From contig NZ_JACHMU010000001.1 of assembly GCF_014205075.1 (NCBI RefSeq), forward strand, positions 1,178,001 to 1,242,000: a stretch of 64,000 bases of DNA. The letters are read 5' to 3'. The position numbers were made by a program, and so were the translations under genes. This stretch comes from Microbacterium ginsengiterrae (GTDB lineage: Bacteria; Actinomycetota; Actinomycetes; Actinomycetales; Microbacteriaceae). Numbering within the stretch: the first letter of the stretch is position 1; every line of letters begins with the position of its first letter. Positions 55,606-63,392 of the stretch are shown one piece after another. The notes below the pieces were generated by a model. It did not search any database, had not been told where the DNA came from, and saw only the letters and a program-made list of their open reading frames with translations.

Positions 55606-55690
55606 CGTTCCGGCGGGCCATCGCAGCGGGTAGGGAAAACCCGAACAGAGCTCTCCGGATGACTCGGTGTCGACGCGGGCGGGGTCGGCC

Positions 55691-55696
55691 TACCGT
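55691..55696 (+). promoter_or_regulatory. -10 hexamer TACCGT, leaderless sensor kinase gene
   Basis: Ends 7 nt before the A of the ATG at 55703. Confidence 0.7.
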
Positions 55697-55702
55697 TGAG
55701 GC

Positions 55703-56971
55703 ATGACCACTCAGACTGCCTCCCCGCCACCGAGCGTCGCACGCACCGCGACCCGACCGAGGGTGTTCCTGACGATCCTCCACCTCGCGGCACTCGGAGT
55801 GATCGGCGCACTGGTGATCGGTGTCGTCGCGGCCCTGTTCGGGACCGGCGTCGGCCTCCTGTTCGCGTTCGGTATCGGCGTGGTGTTCCTCGTCGGCCTC
55901 GTCTACGCGCTGTTCGGGATCGCATGGTTCGAGGTCGTCCGCGTCCGCGGGCTGTACGACCTCGACGTCCCCGACCTCACGCTGCGCCGCCGGCTCGCGC
56001 CGGGGTTCGGTGGCTGGATCCGTCAGATCGGGCGGCAGAGCATCGACGGGCGCATGTGGCGCGCCCTCGCGAATTTCGCGATCGCCTGCGTGCTCGGTGC
56101 CGTCGTCATCCGGCTCTTCTGGGGCCTGGTGCGCTCGGCGATCTACGCGTTCACTCCCCTGTTCACCTCCGGTGAGATCGATGCGCCGTTCGGCACCACG
56201 ATCGCGGCGGGGTGGGCTCCCGTCCTCGGCATCGTCGGAGTCGCGGCATCGCTGGCCGGGATGATCGGACTCGCGCTCCTGCACCGCGTCATCGCCCGCG
56301 GTCTCATCGTCCCCAGCCGCGCGGCGGAGCTCACCGAGAAGGTGCGGACCACCTCGGCGCAGCGCGAGGGCGCCGTCCGAGCAGCCGACGTGGAGCGTAC
56401 GCGGATCGAGCGCGACCTGCACGACGGCGTCCAGCCGCGACTGGTGTCAGTCGGCATGACCCTCGGGCTCGCCCAGCAGAAGATCGACGACGACCCCGCC
56501 GCCGCCAAGGAGCTGATCTCCGAGGCGCACACCTCCACGAAGGCGGCCATCACCGAGCTGCGACAGCTCGCCCGCGGCATCCACGCCTCTGTGCTCGACG
56601 ACCGCGGACTCGACGCGGCACTGTCCGCTCTGGCGAGCAGGTCGCACATCCCCGTCCATCTCGATGTGCGGATGAACGGCAGGTGCAGCCGGGATGCGGA
56701 GGCCGCCGTGTACTTCTCGATCGCCGAGTCGCTCACCAACGCCGCCAAGCACTCCCGCGCCAGCGAATGCCGGGTCGTCGTCAGGGTGCGCGACGGTGGC
56801 ACTCTGTGGGCCAGAGTCGAGGACAACGGCATCGGGGGCGCGCAGGTGCAGCCCGGCGGCGGGCTCGACGGCATCTCGAACCGGGTGCTCGCGGCCGGAG
56901 GAACGTTCCGCATCGACAGCCCGCAGGGCGGGCCGACATCGCTGGAGGCGAGCGTGCCGTGCGCATCCTGA
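55703..56971 (+). CDS. NarL-type sensor histidine kinase
   Basis: A 422-aa membrane kinase. Residues about 20-80 hold two helices and about 115-205 two more, with the putative sensor fold of actinobacterial kinases (PF13796-like). The HisKA_3 box ERDLHDGVQPRLVSVGM has the phospho-accepting His240; the ATPase domain has SLTNAAKHS and VEDNGIGG. ATG is leaderless. The response-regulator gene overlaps its end by 13 nt, so the two are translated together. The signal is not known; the downstream DUF4097 protein hints at envelope stress. Confidence 0.93.
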   Translation: MTTQTASPPPSVARTATRPRVFLTILHLAALGVIGALVIGVVAALFGTGVGLLFAFGIGVVFLVGLVYALFGIAWFEVVRVRGLYDLDVPDLTLRRRLAPGFGGWIRQIGRQSIDGRMWRALANFAIACVLGAVVIRLFWGLVRSAIYAFTPLFTSGEIDAPFGTTIAAGWAPVLGIVGVAASLAGMIGLALLHRVIARGLIVPSRAAELTEKVRTTSAQREGAVRAADVERTRIERDLHDGVQPRLVSVGMTLGLAQQKIDDDPAAAKELISEAHTSTKAAITELRQLARGIHASVLDDRGLDAALSALASRSHIPVHLDVRMNGRCSRDAEAAVYFSIAESLTNAAKHSRASECRVVVRVRDGGTLWARVEDNGIGGAQVQPGGGLDGISNRVLAAGGTFRIDSPQGGPTSLEASVPCAS

Positions 56972-57636
56972 TCTGTGAGGACTCCGTCCTGCTGCGCGAG
57001 GGCCTGATCCGTCTGCTCGAGGACGCCGGCCACGAAGTGGTCGCCGCGCTCGCCGACACCGAGGGCCTCACCGACACCGTCGAGAACACGGACCCCGAGC
57101 TGTGCATCCTGGACGTCCGGCTGCCGCCGACGTTCACGGACGAGGGGATCCGGGCGGCGCTCGGGTTGCGCAGGACGCACCCCTCCCTGCCGCTGCTCGT
57201 GCTGTCCCAGTACGTCGAGGAGCGCTACGCCAGCGACCTCATCGCCGCGCAGGGCGGCCCGCTCGGCTACCTGCTGAAGGACCGGGTCGCGGATGTCTCC
57301 GACTTCCTCGCCTCGGTGACGCGGATCGCTGAGGGCGGCTCGGTGCTCGACCCCGAGGTCGTCGCCCAGCTGCTCACCCGGCGGAACCGTGACGATCGGA
57401 TGCTGCAGCTCACAGAACGCGAGCGCACGGTGCTCGCCCTGATCGCCGAGGGCAAGTCGAACCAGGCGATCGCCGGGCTGCTGTTCCTCTCCCCCGCCAG
57501 TGTGGAGAAGAACATCACCTCCATCTTCCAGAAGCTGGGCTTCGAGCAGGACGAATCCGGCAACCGGCGAGTGCTGGCCGCGCTCGCCCACATCGAGAAC
57601 ACCGGCGGTCAGACACCGCTCGGAAACCAGCCATGA
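56959..57636 (+). CDS. LuxR/NarL-type response regulator
   Basis: A 225-aa regulator. The receiver domain has ICEDSVLLREGL (acidic pair Glu7/Asp8), the phosphorylated Asp52 in CILDVRLPP, and YLLKDRVADV with the conserved Lys; the output domain has LTERERTVLALIAEGKSNQAIAGLLFLS and VEKNITSIFQKLG. GTG start inside the kinase gene. Its target could be the next gene. Confidence 0.94.
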   Translation: MRILICEDSVLLREGLIRLLEDAGHEVVAALADTEGLTDTVENTDPELCILDVRLPPTFTDEGIRAALGLRRTHPSLPLLVLSQYVEERYASDLIAAQGGPLGYLLKDRVADVSDFLASVTRIAEGGSVLDPEVVAQLLTRRNRDDRMLQLTERERTVLALIAEGKSNQAIAGLLFLSPASVEKNITSIFQKLGFEQDESGNRRVLAALAHIENTGGQTPLGNQP

Positions 57637-57665
57637 GTCTTGAAAGCGATGACAGGAGAAACGCG

Positions 57666-58613
57666 ATGAACAGCGAGACGCACGACCAGGGGAGCACAGG
57701 CGGCGTCCCCACCACTCCCCCGCCCGCACCGCAGAAGCTCGGTTCCGCACCCGAAGCCCCGTCCGGTCCGACCTCGAGCGGGCCGCGCCGTCGACCGGGC
57801 AAGGGAGCGGCCATCGCGATCGCGGCGTTCGGCGGAGTCGTGCTGCTGGGCGCCGGCGGCAACGCCGCGTTCGCTGCTGCACATGACGTCGCCGCCGCCT
57901 CGAACACGGGGCGTGGTGAGACCCAGACCGTGAGTGCGGCCGGACTCGAGAGTCTCACGGTTGATGTGGCAGCCAGCGAGGTGACGCTGCGGTTCGGTGA
58001 CGTCGACGAGGCGACCCTCGTCGTCACCGGTGACCGCTCCCGCAACTGGACGCTCGAACGGGACGATGACGAGCTCGTCGTCCGCAGCCCGGAGCGCTCC
58101 TTCGGATGGTGGTTCGGAGGCGACTGGTTCGGAGGTGACTGGTTCGGGGATGACGAGAAGGCCGTCCTCACGCTGCCGGACAGCCTCGACGGCGGGCGCC
58201 TGGATGCGGACTTCGCGCTCAGCGCGGGAAGCCTCGACATCGAGGGCGTGTACGGGGAGGTCGACCTCGACGTCGGAGCCGGCGCGCTCCGGATGGACGG
58301 CGCCGCCACGTCGGTCGACGCGGATGTCAGTGCCGGTCGCGCCGACCTCGCGCTGCAGAACGTGTCGGAGGCCGACTTCCGCGTCGCGGCGGGCAAGCTC
58401 GTCGCCACCCTCACCGACGCCGCGCCGAGCTCGGTCATGATCGACGTCAGTGCGGGATCGCTGGATCTCACACTCCCCGATGAGACCTACGATCTGTCCC
58501 AGGACGTCAGCGCCGGGGACCTCGAGAACCGTCTCGACACGTCGAACGATTCGAGGTTCAAGATCGTCGCATCCGTCTCTGCGGGGGAGGTCGTCCTCCG
58601 CAGCCGGGACTGA
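57666..58613 (+). CDS. DUF4097 beta-solenoid (toast-rack) membrane-anchored protein
   Basis: A 315-aa protein. A Pro/Gly/Ser-rich cytoplasmic N-terminus (residues 1-45), one helix (AAIAIAAFGGVVLLGAGG), then repeated short strands (SLTVDVAASEVTLRFG, LSAGSLDIEGVYGEVDLDVGAGALRMDGA, VDVSAGSLDL) that fold as a solenoid. Between residues about 142 and 160 there is a tandem GWWFGGDWFGGDWFGDD insertion. The family is linked to envelope-stress two-component systems. ATG at 57666 follows AGGAG; another ATG at 57633 overlaps the regulator stop as ATGA. Confidence 0.85.
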   Translation: MNSETHDQGSTGGVPTTPPPAPQKLGSAPEAPSGPTSSGPRRRPGKGAAIAIAAFGGVVLLGAGGNAAFAAAHDVAAASNTGRGETQTVSAAGLESLTVDVAASEVTLRFGDVDEATLVVTGDRSRNWTLERDDDELVVRSPERSFGWWFGGDWFGGDWFGDDEKAVLTLPDSLDGGRLDADFALSAGSLDIEGVYGEVDLDVGAGALRMDGAATSVDADVSAGRADLALQNVSEADFRVAAGKLVATLTDAAPSSVMIDVSAGSLDLTLPDETYDLSQDVSAGDLENRLDTSNDSRFKIVASVSAGEVVLRSRD

Positions 58614-58647
58614 ACGGCGCCGATTCGGATTTTCCGCAAATCTCAGG

Positions 58648-58653
58648 TAAAGT
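58648..58653 (+). promoter_or_regulatory. Possible -10 hexamer TAAAGT of the tRNA genes
   Basis: Lies 14 bp before the 5' end of tRNA-Ile, in a locally A/T-rich stretch; no clear -35. Confidence 0.4.
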
Positions 58654-58666
58654 TTCGGAGGTTGAC

Positions 58667-58740
58667 GGGGCTATAGCTCAGGCGGTTAGAGCGCTTCACT
58701 GATAATGAAGAGGTCCCAGGTTCAAGTCCTGGTAGCCCCA
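58667..58740 (+). tRNA. tRNA-Ile (GAU)
   Basis: Seven-base acceptor GGGGCTA pairs with TAGCCCC, discriminator A; D-loop AGCTCAGGCGGTTAGAGC, anticodon stem CTTCA/TGAAG with loop CTGATAA (anticodon GAT), variable AGGTC, and T-arm CCAGGTTCAAGTCCTGG. The CCA end is not encoded and is supplied by Cca. Standard location after the gyr cluster. Confidence 0.98.
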
Positions 58741-58769
58741 CACATCCCTCCTCGAGGGATCACCCGTCA

Positions 58770-58842
58770 GGGGCCTTAGCTCAGTTGGTAGAGCGCCTGC
58801 TTTGCAAGCAGGATGTCAGGAGTTCGAATCTCCTAGGCTCCA
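58770..58842 (+). tRNA. tRNA-Ala (UGC)
   Basis: Acceptor GGGGCCT pairs with AGGCTCC (one G-U), discriminator A; D-loop AGCTCAGTTGGTAGAGC; anticodon stem CCTGC/GCAGG with loop TTTGCAA (anticodon TGC); T-arm AGGAGTTCGAATCTCCT. CCA not encoded. It follows tRNA-Ile after 29 bp, probably on one transcript. Confidence 0.98.
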
Positions 58843-58860
58843 CACTGTGTTGAGACAGTT

Positions 58861-58893
58861 CGAGAAAGCCCCGCCTCGTGCGGGGCTTTCTCG
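58861..58893 (+). terminator. Terminator after the tRNA pair
   Basis: A perfect 13-bp stem CGAGAAAGCCCCG (58861-58873) with its complement 58881-58893 and a 7-nt loop. It also faces the convergent GntR gene and could serve both. Confidence 0.88.
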
Positions 58894-58912
58894 TCTCCGG
58901 ATTCCCCGGCGG

Positions 58913-59617
58913 TCACTGCTCGTCGCGTAGGGACCGGACGAGCACGTTCCGGATGTGCTGCTCCATCGCGCGCTGCGCCTGCTGCGGATCGCCGGTCTCG
59001 AAGGCTGCGATGATCGCCTCGTGCTCGCCGATCGCCTCCTGCACGTCCGTGACACCGCGGTTCACGATCTGGCGGAGGCGGTGCAACTGCGCGCCGAGGT
59101 TGTCCTTCATCTCCGAGAGGTACCGGTTCCCGCAGTGACGGAAGATCACCCGGTGGAAGTCCTGGTCGCGCGCATAGTATTCCGCCGACAGCGCGACGTC
59201 GTCATGGTCGTCGTCCATGGCGGACATGATGGCCTCGCCGGCGGCGCGATGTCTTTCATGCGCGGCGCGCAGCTCCGGCAACAGCTCGGTGGTCGATGAG
59301 CCGGCGAGGAGCGCCGCCGTGCCCTCGAGCATCTCTCTGGCGCGGACGAGTTCGGTGATCTGCTCCGCACCGAGCGGAGGGGCCACACGATAACCCTTCA
59401 ACGCCTCACGCGTCACGAGCCCCGTGCGCTCCAACTGCACGAGCGCTTCACGGACCGGCGTCGGGGACACTCCGAGCTGTCGTGCGATCGTGTCGATCGA
59501 CAGTCGTGTCCCCGGTTCCGGGTCGCCGCGCAGGAGCAGCTCGAGGATGCTGTCGTGGACATCGTCGCGCAGCCCGCGCCGCGCGATGGTCGTGGTGTTG
59601 AAGGTGAGACTGTTCAC
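58913..59617 (-). CDS. GntR-family regulator (FadR/FCD subfamily)
   Basis: A 234-aa regulator. The winged helix-turn-helix has SILELLLRGDPEPGTRLSIDTIARQLGVSPTPVREAL by motif, then LERTGLVTREALKGYRV; the FCD effector domain has LVRAREMLEGTAALLA, DQDFHRVI and the metal-binding histidines in FRHCGN and IGEHEAII. It is divergent from the TIM-barrel gene (126 bp) and probably controls it in response to an organic acid. GTG start. Confidence 0.94.
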   Translation of the reverse strand: MNSLTFNTTTIARRGLRDDVHDSILELLLRGDPEPGTRLSIDTIARQLGVSPTPVREALVQLERTGLVTREALKGYRVAPPLGAEQITELVRAREMLEGTAALLAGSSTTELLPELRAAHERHRAAGEAIMSAMDDDHDDVALSAEYYARDQDFHRVIFRHCGNRYLSEMKDNLGAQLHRLRQIVNRGVTDVQEAIGEHEAIIAAFETGDPQQAQRAMEQHIRNVLVRSLRDEQ

Positions 59618-59628
59618 TTGGGCGATCC

Positions 59629-59696
59629 TCAGACGTCGGGTGCGTTCAGATTATCGGGTCAGACGTCGAGCGCCTGATCTCCATCTTCCTATAGGA
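59629..59696. promoter_or_regulatory. Candidate GntR operators in divergent spacer
   Basis: TCAGACGTCG occurs twice in direct orientation (59629-59638 and 59659-59668), 30 bp apart, and each contains the 8-bp palindrome-like GACGTC. A separate perfect 10-bp palindrome TCCTATAGGA is at 59687-59696. All lie between the divergent starts of the GntR and TIM-barrel genes. Confidence 0.55.
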
Positions 59697-59743
59697 TCTA
59701 CGACTAGAGGCCTTCGCGGCCAGTCGAGTGATATGGAGCAATG

Positions 59744-60691
59744 ATGTCCACAACCCTCACCGCCGAGACCTGGCCGGTCGGCGCGAACATGCTGGCGTTC
59801 GGAAACCGAGCGCCGGACGGTTCCCCTCTGGTGGACGCCTCCTCACTCGTGTGGGCGGCGCAGCTGCGGCAGGTGAAGGAGCTCGGCGTCGATCAGGTCG
59901 ATCCGACCGACGCCTGGCTGTGCCTGGCCAAGCTCTCGGACGACCGGCTCGAGGAGTTCCGCGGCGTCCTCGACGGTGAGGGCATGAGCCTGTCGTCGAT
60001 CTCCCTCACGCGCAATTCCGTGGTCGATCGCGGGCGGGGCGAGGAGAACCTCCGCGATGCGCACCGCTTCATCGACATCGCTCCGAGTTTCGGCGTCGGG
60101 GTCGTGAACACCGGCTTCATGCAGGACCTCACCCCGGAGCAGGCCACGGCGACATGGTTCTGGTTGGCGGAGGGCCACCGCGATGACCCGGCCCTGCGCG
60201 ACCTCGCGATCGACCGCATCCGTGAGCTCGGCGACCATGCCGCCCGGCTGGGGATCCAGGTGAGCCTCGAGATGTACGAGGACACCTATGTGGGAACGGC
60301 GGACGAGGCCGTGGCGTTCCTCCAGGACGTCGACCACGCGAGCGTCGGACTGAACCCCGACATCGGGAACCTCATCCGGCTCCATCGGGAGATCGAGCCG
60401 TGGGAGGACATGTTCGAGAAGGTGCTCCCGCACGCGAACTTCTGGCACATCAAGAACTACACGCGCGACTTCGATCCGGCCACCGGGGCGTACGCCACCG
60501 CCCCCATGCCGCTGAAGTACGGCTACGTCAACTACCGCAAGGTCATCCGCCGAGCAGTCGAGCTCGGGTACGACGGTCCGTTCTGCTGCGAGCACTACGG
60601 CTCTGATTCGCTCGGGGTGGTCGCCGAGAACGTCCAGTACGTGCGCCAGGTGCTCGGGTCCGCGCTGAACGACCCGACGATCAGCCGCTGA
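59744..60691 (+). CDS. Sugar phosphate isomerase/epimerase-like TIM-barrel protein
   Basis: A 315-aa AP-endonuclease-2-type TIM barrel. Seen are LRQVKELGVDQVDPTDAWL, GEGMSLSSISLTRN, FGVGVVNTGFM, IQVSLEMYEDTYVGTA (metal-binding Glu), VGLNPDIGNLIRLH (metal Asp), NFWHIKNYTRDF (His) and GPFCCEHYGSDS (Glu), so the metal site is complete. Such enzymes isomerise or epimerise sugars or keto acids or dehydrate inositol derivatives. ATG at 59744 is preferred over 59741 because of GGAG spacing. The gene is likely regulated by the divergent GntR gene. Confidence 0.9.
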   Translation: MSTTLTAETWPVGANMLAFGNRAPDGSPLVDASSLVWAAQLRQVKELGVDQVDPTDAWLCLAKLSDDRLEEFRGVLDGEGMSLSSISLTRNSVVDRGRGEENLRDAHRFIDIAPSFGVGVVNTGFMQDLTPEQATATWFWLAEGHRDDPALRDLAIDRIRELGDHAARLGIQVSLEMYEDTYVGTADEAVAFLQDVDHASVGLNPDIGNLIRLHREIEPWEDMFEKVLPHANFWHIKNYTRDFDPATGAYATAPMPLKYGYVNYRKVIRRAVELGYDGPFCCEHYGSDSLGVVAENVQYVRQVLGSALNDPTISR

Positions 60692-60704
60692 CCGCGGCAT
60701 GACG

Positions 60705-60722
60705 GAGGCGCCGTCGCGCCTC
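60705..60722. terminator. Short hairpin between convergent genes
   Basis: GAGGCGC/GCGCCTC with a 4-nt loop CGTC, overlapping the stop codon of the minus-strand regulator gene. Confidence 0.45.
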
Positions 60723-61191
60723 AGCGTTCGGCGATGCGCTGCTCCCACCGAGCCCACATCGCCGGAAGCTCCGCCTCGAGGAACCGATACAGCTCGGTGA
60801 CGTGCTCGAGGCGCGTGCGTCGTGCGGGGTCCGTGTCGTCGAGGAGTTCGAGCCCGCGCTCCGTGATCCGGCGGAACGCCGTGGTCTTGGCGTACCGCCC
60901 GGCGAGCATGCGGCTCCAGCCGTCCGGATGGATGCGCAGATACTCCTGCCGCTCGCCGCGCCGACGCACCGTCTCGACGAGGCCGCTGGGAATGAGCAGG
61001 CGCACCGCCGAGCTGATCGAGCTCCGGCTGACGTCGAGCACCCTCGCGAGGTCGGCCGCGCTCTGCTCGGGCGGATCGCTGATGAGCAGCCACCCGATCA
61101 CGCGTCCAGGGATGAGGGGCATGCCCTCCGCAGCGAAGAAGGCGGCGATCTCGTCGACGTAGTCGAGTTCGCTCTCATCGGGAACTGTCAT
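60721..61191 (-). CDS. GbsR/MarR-like transcriptional regulator
   Basis: A 156-aa winged-helix protein: EIAAFFAAEGMPLIPGRVIGWLLISDPPEQSAADLARVLDVSRSSISSAVRLLIPSGLVE by segments, then VRRRGERQEYLRI (wing) and a helical C-terminus with WARWEQRIAE. The N-terminal order EGMP..RVIGWLLIS is characteristic of the GbsR group. It overlaps the upstream hydrolase gene by 4 nt (ATGA) and so is produced from the same transcript; the operator just ahead of the hydrolase implies autoregulation. Confidence 0.9.
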   Translation of the reverse strand: MTVPDESELDYVDEIAAFFAAEGMPLIPGRVIGWLLISDPPEQSAADLARVLDVSRSSISSAVRLLIPSGLVETVRRRGERQEYLRIHPDGWSRMLAGRYAKTTAFRRITERGLELLDDTDPARRTRLEHVTELYRFLEAELPAMWARWEQRIAER

Positions 61192-62087
61192 CCTTCTCCT
61201 TCACGTGACGAGTCCGCCGGACGCAGGAAGTCGGCGATGAGATCGTTGACGCGCTGGGGACACTGCCTGTTCGACCAGTGCCCTCCTCCCTCGATCAGCT
61301 CGAACCGTGCCCCGGGGATCAGTGCCGCCGCTGCACGGGACTGCGCGGGCGGCACCGCCTTGTCGGCACTGCCCTGGATGATGAGGGTCGGATGCCGGAT
61401 CTCGGAAAGGCGAGGGCGCAGGTCCACACGCATCCGCAGGAAGCCGATCGAGGCGTTCTGCCAGTCCGATGAGCCGGAGCCGTGGGCGACGACGTCCGCG
61501 TGGTATTCGTCCACGATCTCGTCGAAGTCGTCGACCGGTCCGCCGAACAGCGAATTGCGCGCCACCCACGCGCACGCGGCTCGGCTTCGGAAGATCCACG
61601 ACGGCAGCGTCCTGTTGAGCAGACGCGACTTCGCCGTCAGCCAGAGCATCTGGTGGATGACCGGCGGGAACGACAGGATGCCGGCAGGAGCCAGCGCGAC
61701 CAGCCGCTCCACGCGCTCCGGCCGCTCGATCGCGTACGCCAGCGCCAGCGCGCCGCCCTGGGAGAGCCCGACGATCGAAGCGGCCTCGAGCGAGAAGTGA
61801 TCGAGCACGGCATCGATGCATGCGAGCATCCGCTCATGGTCGGCGACGCCGTCCCATGGCGTGCTCGCGCCCTGCTTCGGCCAGTCGAGCGCGAACACGC
61901 GATGCTCCTCGGCCAGCACCGGGATGGCCCGTCGCCAGCTCAGCGAGACGTTGTCATCGCCTGCGCCGCTGAGGAGGAGGACCGGCGTGCCCTTCTCGCC
62001 GCGGGTGATGACCCGCAGCGCACCCTCTGGCTGAGGGATGAGGACGGATCGACCGAGGTCGGCGGCCGCGTCCGGAGATCGGGACAT
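61188..62087 (-). CDS. Alpha/beta-hydrolase fold protein
   Basis: A 299-aa hydrolase. The oxyanion region LLLSGAGDDNVS, the nucleophile Ser109 in GLSQGG, the acid in LIIQGSADKAVPP and the His in EGGGHWSNRQCP form the catalytic triad. The cap domain is alpha-helical. The sequence is like esterases or lactonases; no precise substrate. ATG at 62087 is leaderless and the promoter is overlapped by a perfect inverted repeat. The GbsR/MarR-like gene follows with 4-nt overlap, so the regulator probably responds to a substrate or product of this enzyme. Confidence 0.9.
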   Translation of the reverse strand: MSRSPDAAADLGRSVLIPQPEGALRVITRGEKGTPVLLLSGAGDDNVSLSWRRAIPVLAEEHRVFALDWPKQGASTPWDGVADHERMLACIDAVLDHFSLEAASIVGLSQGGALALAYAIERPERVERLVALAPAGILSFPPVIHQMLWLTAKSRLLNRTLPSWIFRSRAACAWVARNSLFGGPVDDFDEIVDEYHADVVAHGSGSSDWQNASIGFLRMRVDLRPRLSEIRHPTLIIQGSADKAVPPAQSRAAAALIPGARFELIEGGGHWSNRQCPQRVNDLIADFLRPADSSREGEG

Positions 62088-62093
62088 GCCGCG

Positions 62094-62099
62094 ACGTTA
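62094..62099 (-). promoter_or_regulatory. -10 hexamer TAACGT, leaderless hydrolase gene
   Basis: Ends 7 nt before the A of the ATG at 62087. The operator repeat (62096-62133) overlaps it. Confidence 0.7.
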
Positions 62100-62133
62100 C
62101 AGCTATTACAGTCATCACTGCAATAGCTGTAAC
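62096..62133. promoter_or_regulatory. 12-bp perfect inverted-repeat operator GTTACAGCTATT
   Basis: Arms at 62096-62107 and 62122-62133 with a 14-bp spacer that has its own small CAG/CTG symmetry. It covers the -10 to -35 region of the hydrolase-regulator operon, so binding would block RNA polymerase. The operon's own GbsR/MarR-like product is the obvious ligand. Confidence 0.8.
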
Positions 62134-62143
62134 GGCCGTCGCC

Positions 62144-63220
62144 TCAGGCTCGGCGGGCGCGCACGCCCTGCGCGAGTGCCTCGAGAGCCGCCGTCGTCGC
62201 GTCCCAGCCCATGCACGCGTCCGTCACGCTCTGTCCGTAGACGAGGCGGGTGCGGACGCTCACATCGAGCTTCTGCGCACCGGCCTCGAGGTTGCTCTCC
62301 AGCATCACACCCGCGATCGCCGCCCCGTCCTCTGCGATCTGCGCACCGATCTCGGCCGCGACCTCTGCCTGTCGCACATGATCCTTGCCGCTGTTGGCGT
62401 GGCTGGCGTCGAGGATCACGCGGGGGGTGAGCATGGCGGCATCCAGGCGCTGCGCGGCGTCGCGGACGTGCGACGGGCCGTAGTTCGGACCGTCAGCGCC
62501 GCCGCGGAGGATGATCGAGGTGTCGGGGTTCCCGGTGGTGGTCACGAGGCTGGCGCGACCGTCGGTTCCGATGCCGAGGAATGCCTGCGGTGCCGACGAC
62601 GCCGCGACGGCGTCGAGGGCGACCTGCAGACCGCCGTCCGTGCCGTTCTTGAAGCCGATCGGCATCGACAGCCCGGAGGCGAGCTGCCGGTGGATCTGGC
62701 TCTCCGTCGTCCGTGCACCGATCGCGCCCCAGGTGATGAGGTCGGCGGTGTACTGCGGGCTGATGGGCTCCAGGAATTCGGTCGCGCACGGCATCCCGAG
62801 AGCGGTGACGTCGCGGAGGAAGCCGCGTGCTCGGCGCAGTCCGGTCTCGATGTCGTGGCTGCCGTCGAGGTGCGGATCGTTGATGAGGCCCTTCCATCCG
62901 ACGGTCGTTCGCGGCTTCTCGAAGTACGTGCGCATGACGACCAGCAGGTCGTCCCGGTGCACCTGGGCCTCGCGCACGAGGCGTCCGGCGTACTCCAGAC
63001 CGGCCGCGGTGTCGTGGATCGAGCACGGTCCGACGACGACGAGCAGTCGGTCGTCCTCGCCGGCCATGATCGTCCGCACCTCGTCCCTTGTGCGGGCGAC
63101 GAGTGCGGCGCGCTCGTCACCGATCGGAAGCTCAGCGGCGACGTCGCCGGGGGAGGGGAGCGTGGTGAACCGTGCGACGTGCAGGTCGGCGGTGGTCTCT
63201 GCTGCGGTGATGGTGCTCAT
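62144..63220 (-). CDS. aroG: 3-deoxy-7-phosphoheptulonate (DAHP) synthase, class I
   Basis: A 358-aa type I (AroFGH) DAHP synthase, first step of the shikimate pathway: phosphoenolpyruvate plus erythrose 4-phosphate. Metal and substrate motifs VVGPCSIHD, MRTYFEKPRTTVGWKGL, INDPHLDGSH, TEFLEPISPQ, GARTTESQIHR, IGFKNGTDG, ILRGG and DASHANSGKDH are intact. ATG at 63220. Instead of a plain leader, the gene is preceded by a leader peptide with Trp, Tyr, Tyr, Phe codons and an attenuator hairpin, so it is controlled by aromatic amino acid supply. Allosteric control cannot be read. Confidence 0.97.
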   Translation of the reverse strand: MSTITAAETTADLHVARFTTLPSPGDVAAELPIGDERAALVARTRDEVRTIMAGEDDRLLVVVGPCSIHDTAAGLEYAGRLVREAQVHRDDLLVVMRTYFEKPRTTVGWKGLINDPHLDGSHDIETGLRRARGFLRDVTALGMPCATEFLEPISPQYTADLITWGAIGARTTESQIHRQLASGLSMPIGFKNGTDGGLQVALDAVAASSAPQAFLGIGTDGRASLVTTTGNPDTSIILRGGADGPNYGPSHVRDAAQRLDAAMLTPRVILDASHANSGKDHVRQAEVAAEIGAQIAEDGAAIAGVMLESNLEAGAQKLDVSVRTRLVYGQSVTDACMGWDATTAALEALAQGVRARRA

Positions 63221-63275
63221 GGGTCCTGTCCTGGGTGAGGGCGGACCCCGGATGCAGAGCCCGCCGAAACGGCGA

Positions 63276-63299
63276 AAGCCAGAGCGAATGCTCTGGCTT
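63276..63299 (-). terminator. Attenuator terminator hairpin of the DAHP synthase leader
   Basis: On the minus strand AAGCCAGAGC-ATTC-GCTCTGGCTT is a perfect 10-bp stem, followed by TCGCCGTTTC. It lies between the leader peptide and the aroG start. Its arms can also pair with segments 63301-63309 and 63347-63355 (GCTCTG/CAGAGC blocks), which is the expected switch. Confidence 0.82.
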
Positions 63300-63300
63300 G

Positions 63301-63355
63301 TCGGCTCTGAAGGTGTCGGTACGCGCTAGATCGGCGCCGGCCCCTCCAGAGCCGA
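63301..63355 (-). promoter_or_regulatory. Alternative hairpin of the aroG attenuator
   Basis: TCGGCTCTG (codons 11-13 of the leader peptide, 63347-63355) pairs over 9 bp with CAGAGCCGA (63301-63309). Both also share the CAGAGC/GCTCTG block with the terminator, so several exclusive pairings are possible depending on where a ribosome stops. Confidence 0.75.
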
Positions 63356-63385
63356 CTCGAAATACGCATACCAACGGGATGTCAT
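63326..63385 (-). CDS. Aromatic leader peptide (attenuator peptide) of aroG, 19 aa
   Basis: MTSRWYAYFESALEGPAPI, with Trp5, Tyr6, Tyr8 and Phe9 in five codons. Four aromatic residues of three kinds in such a short frame fit a sensor of all aromatic amino acids, i.e. of the end products of the shikimate pathway. It stops with TAG, and the structured leader follows. Its ATG is 8 nt after TATGGT, so it is leaderless. The frame is too short to have been scored by length; support comes from codon content, hairpins and position. Confidence 0.85.
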   Translation of the reverse strand: MTSRWYAYFESALEGPAPI

Positions 63386-63392
63386 GGGATCG

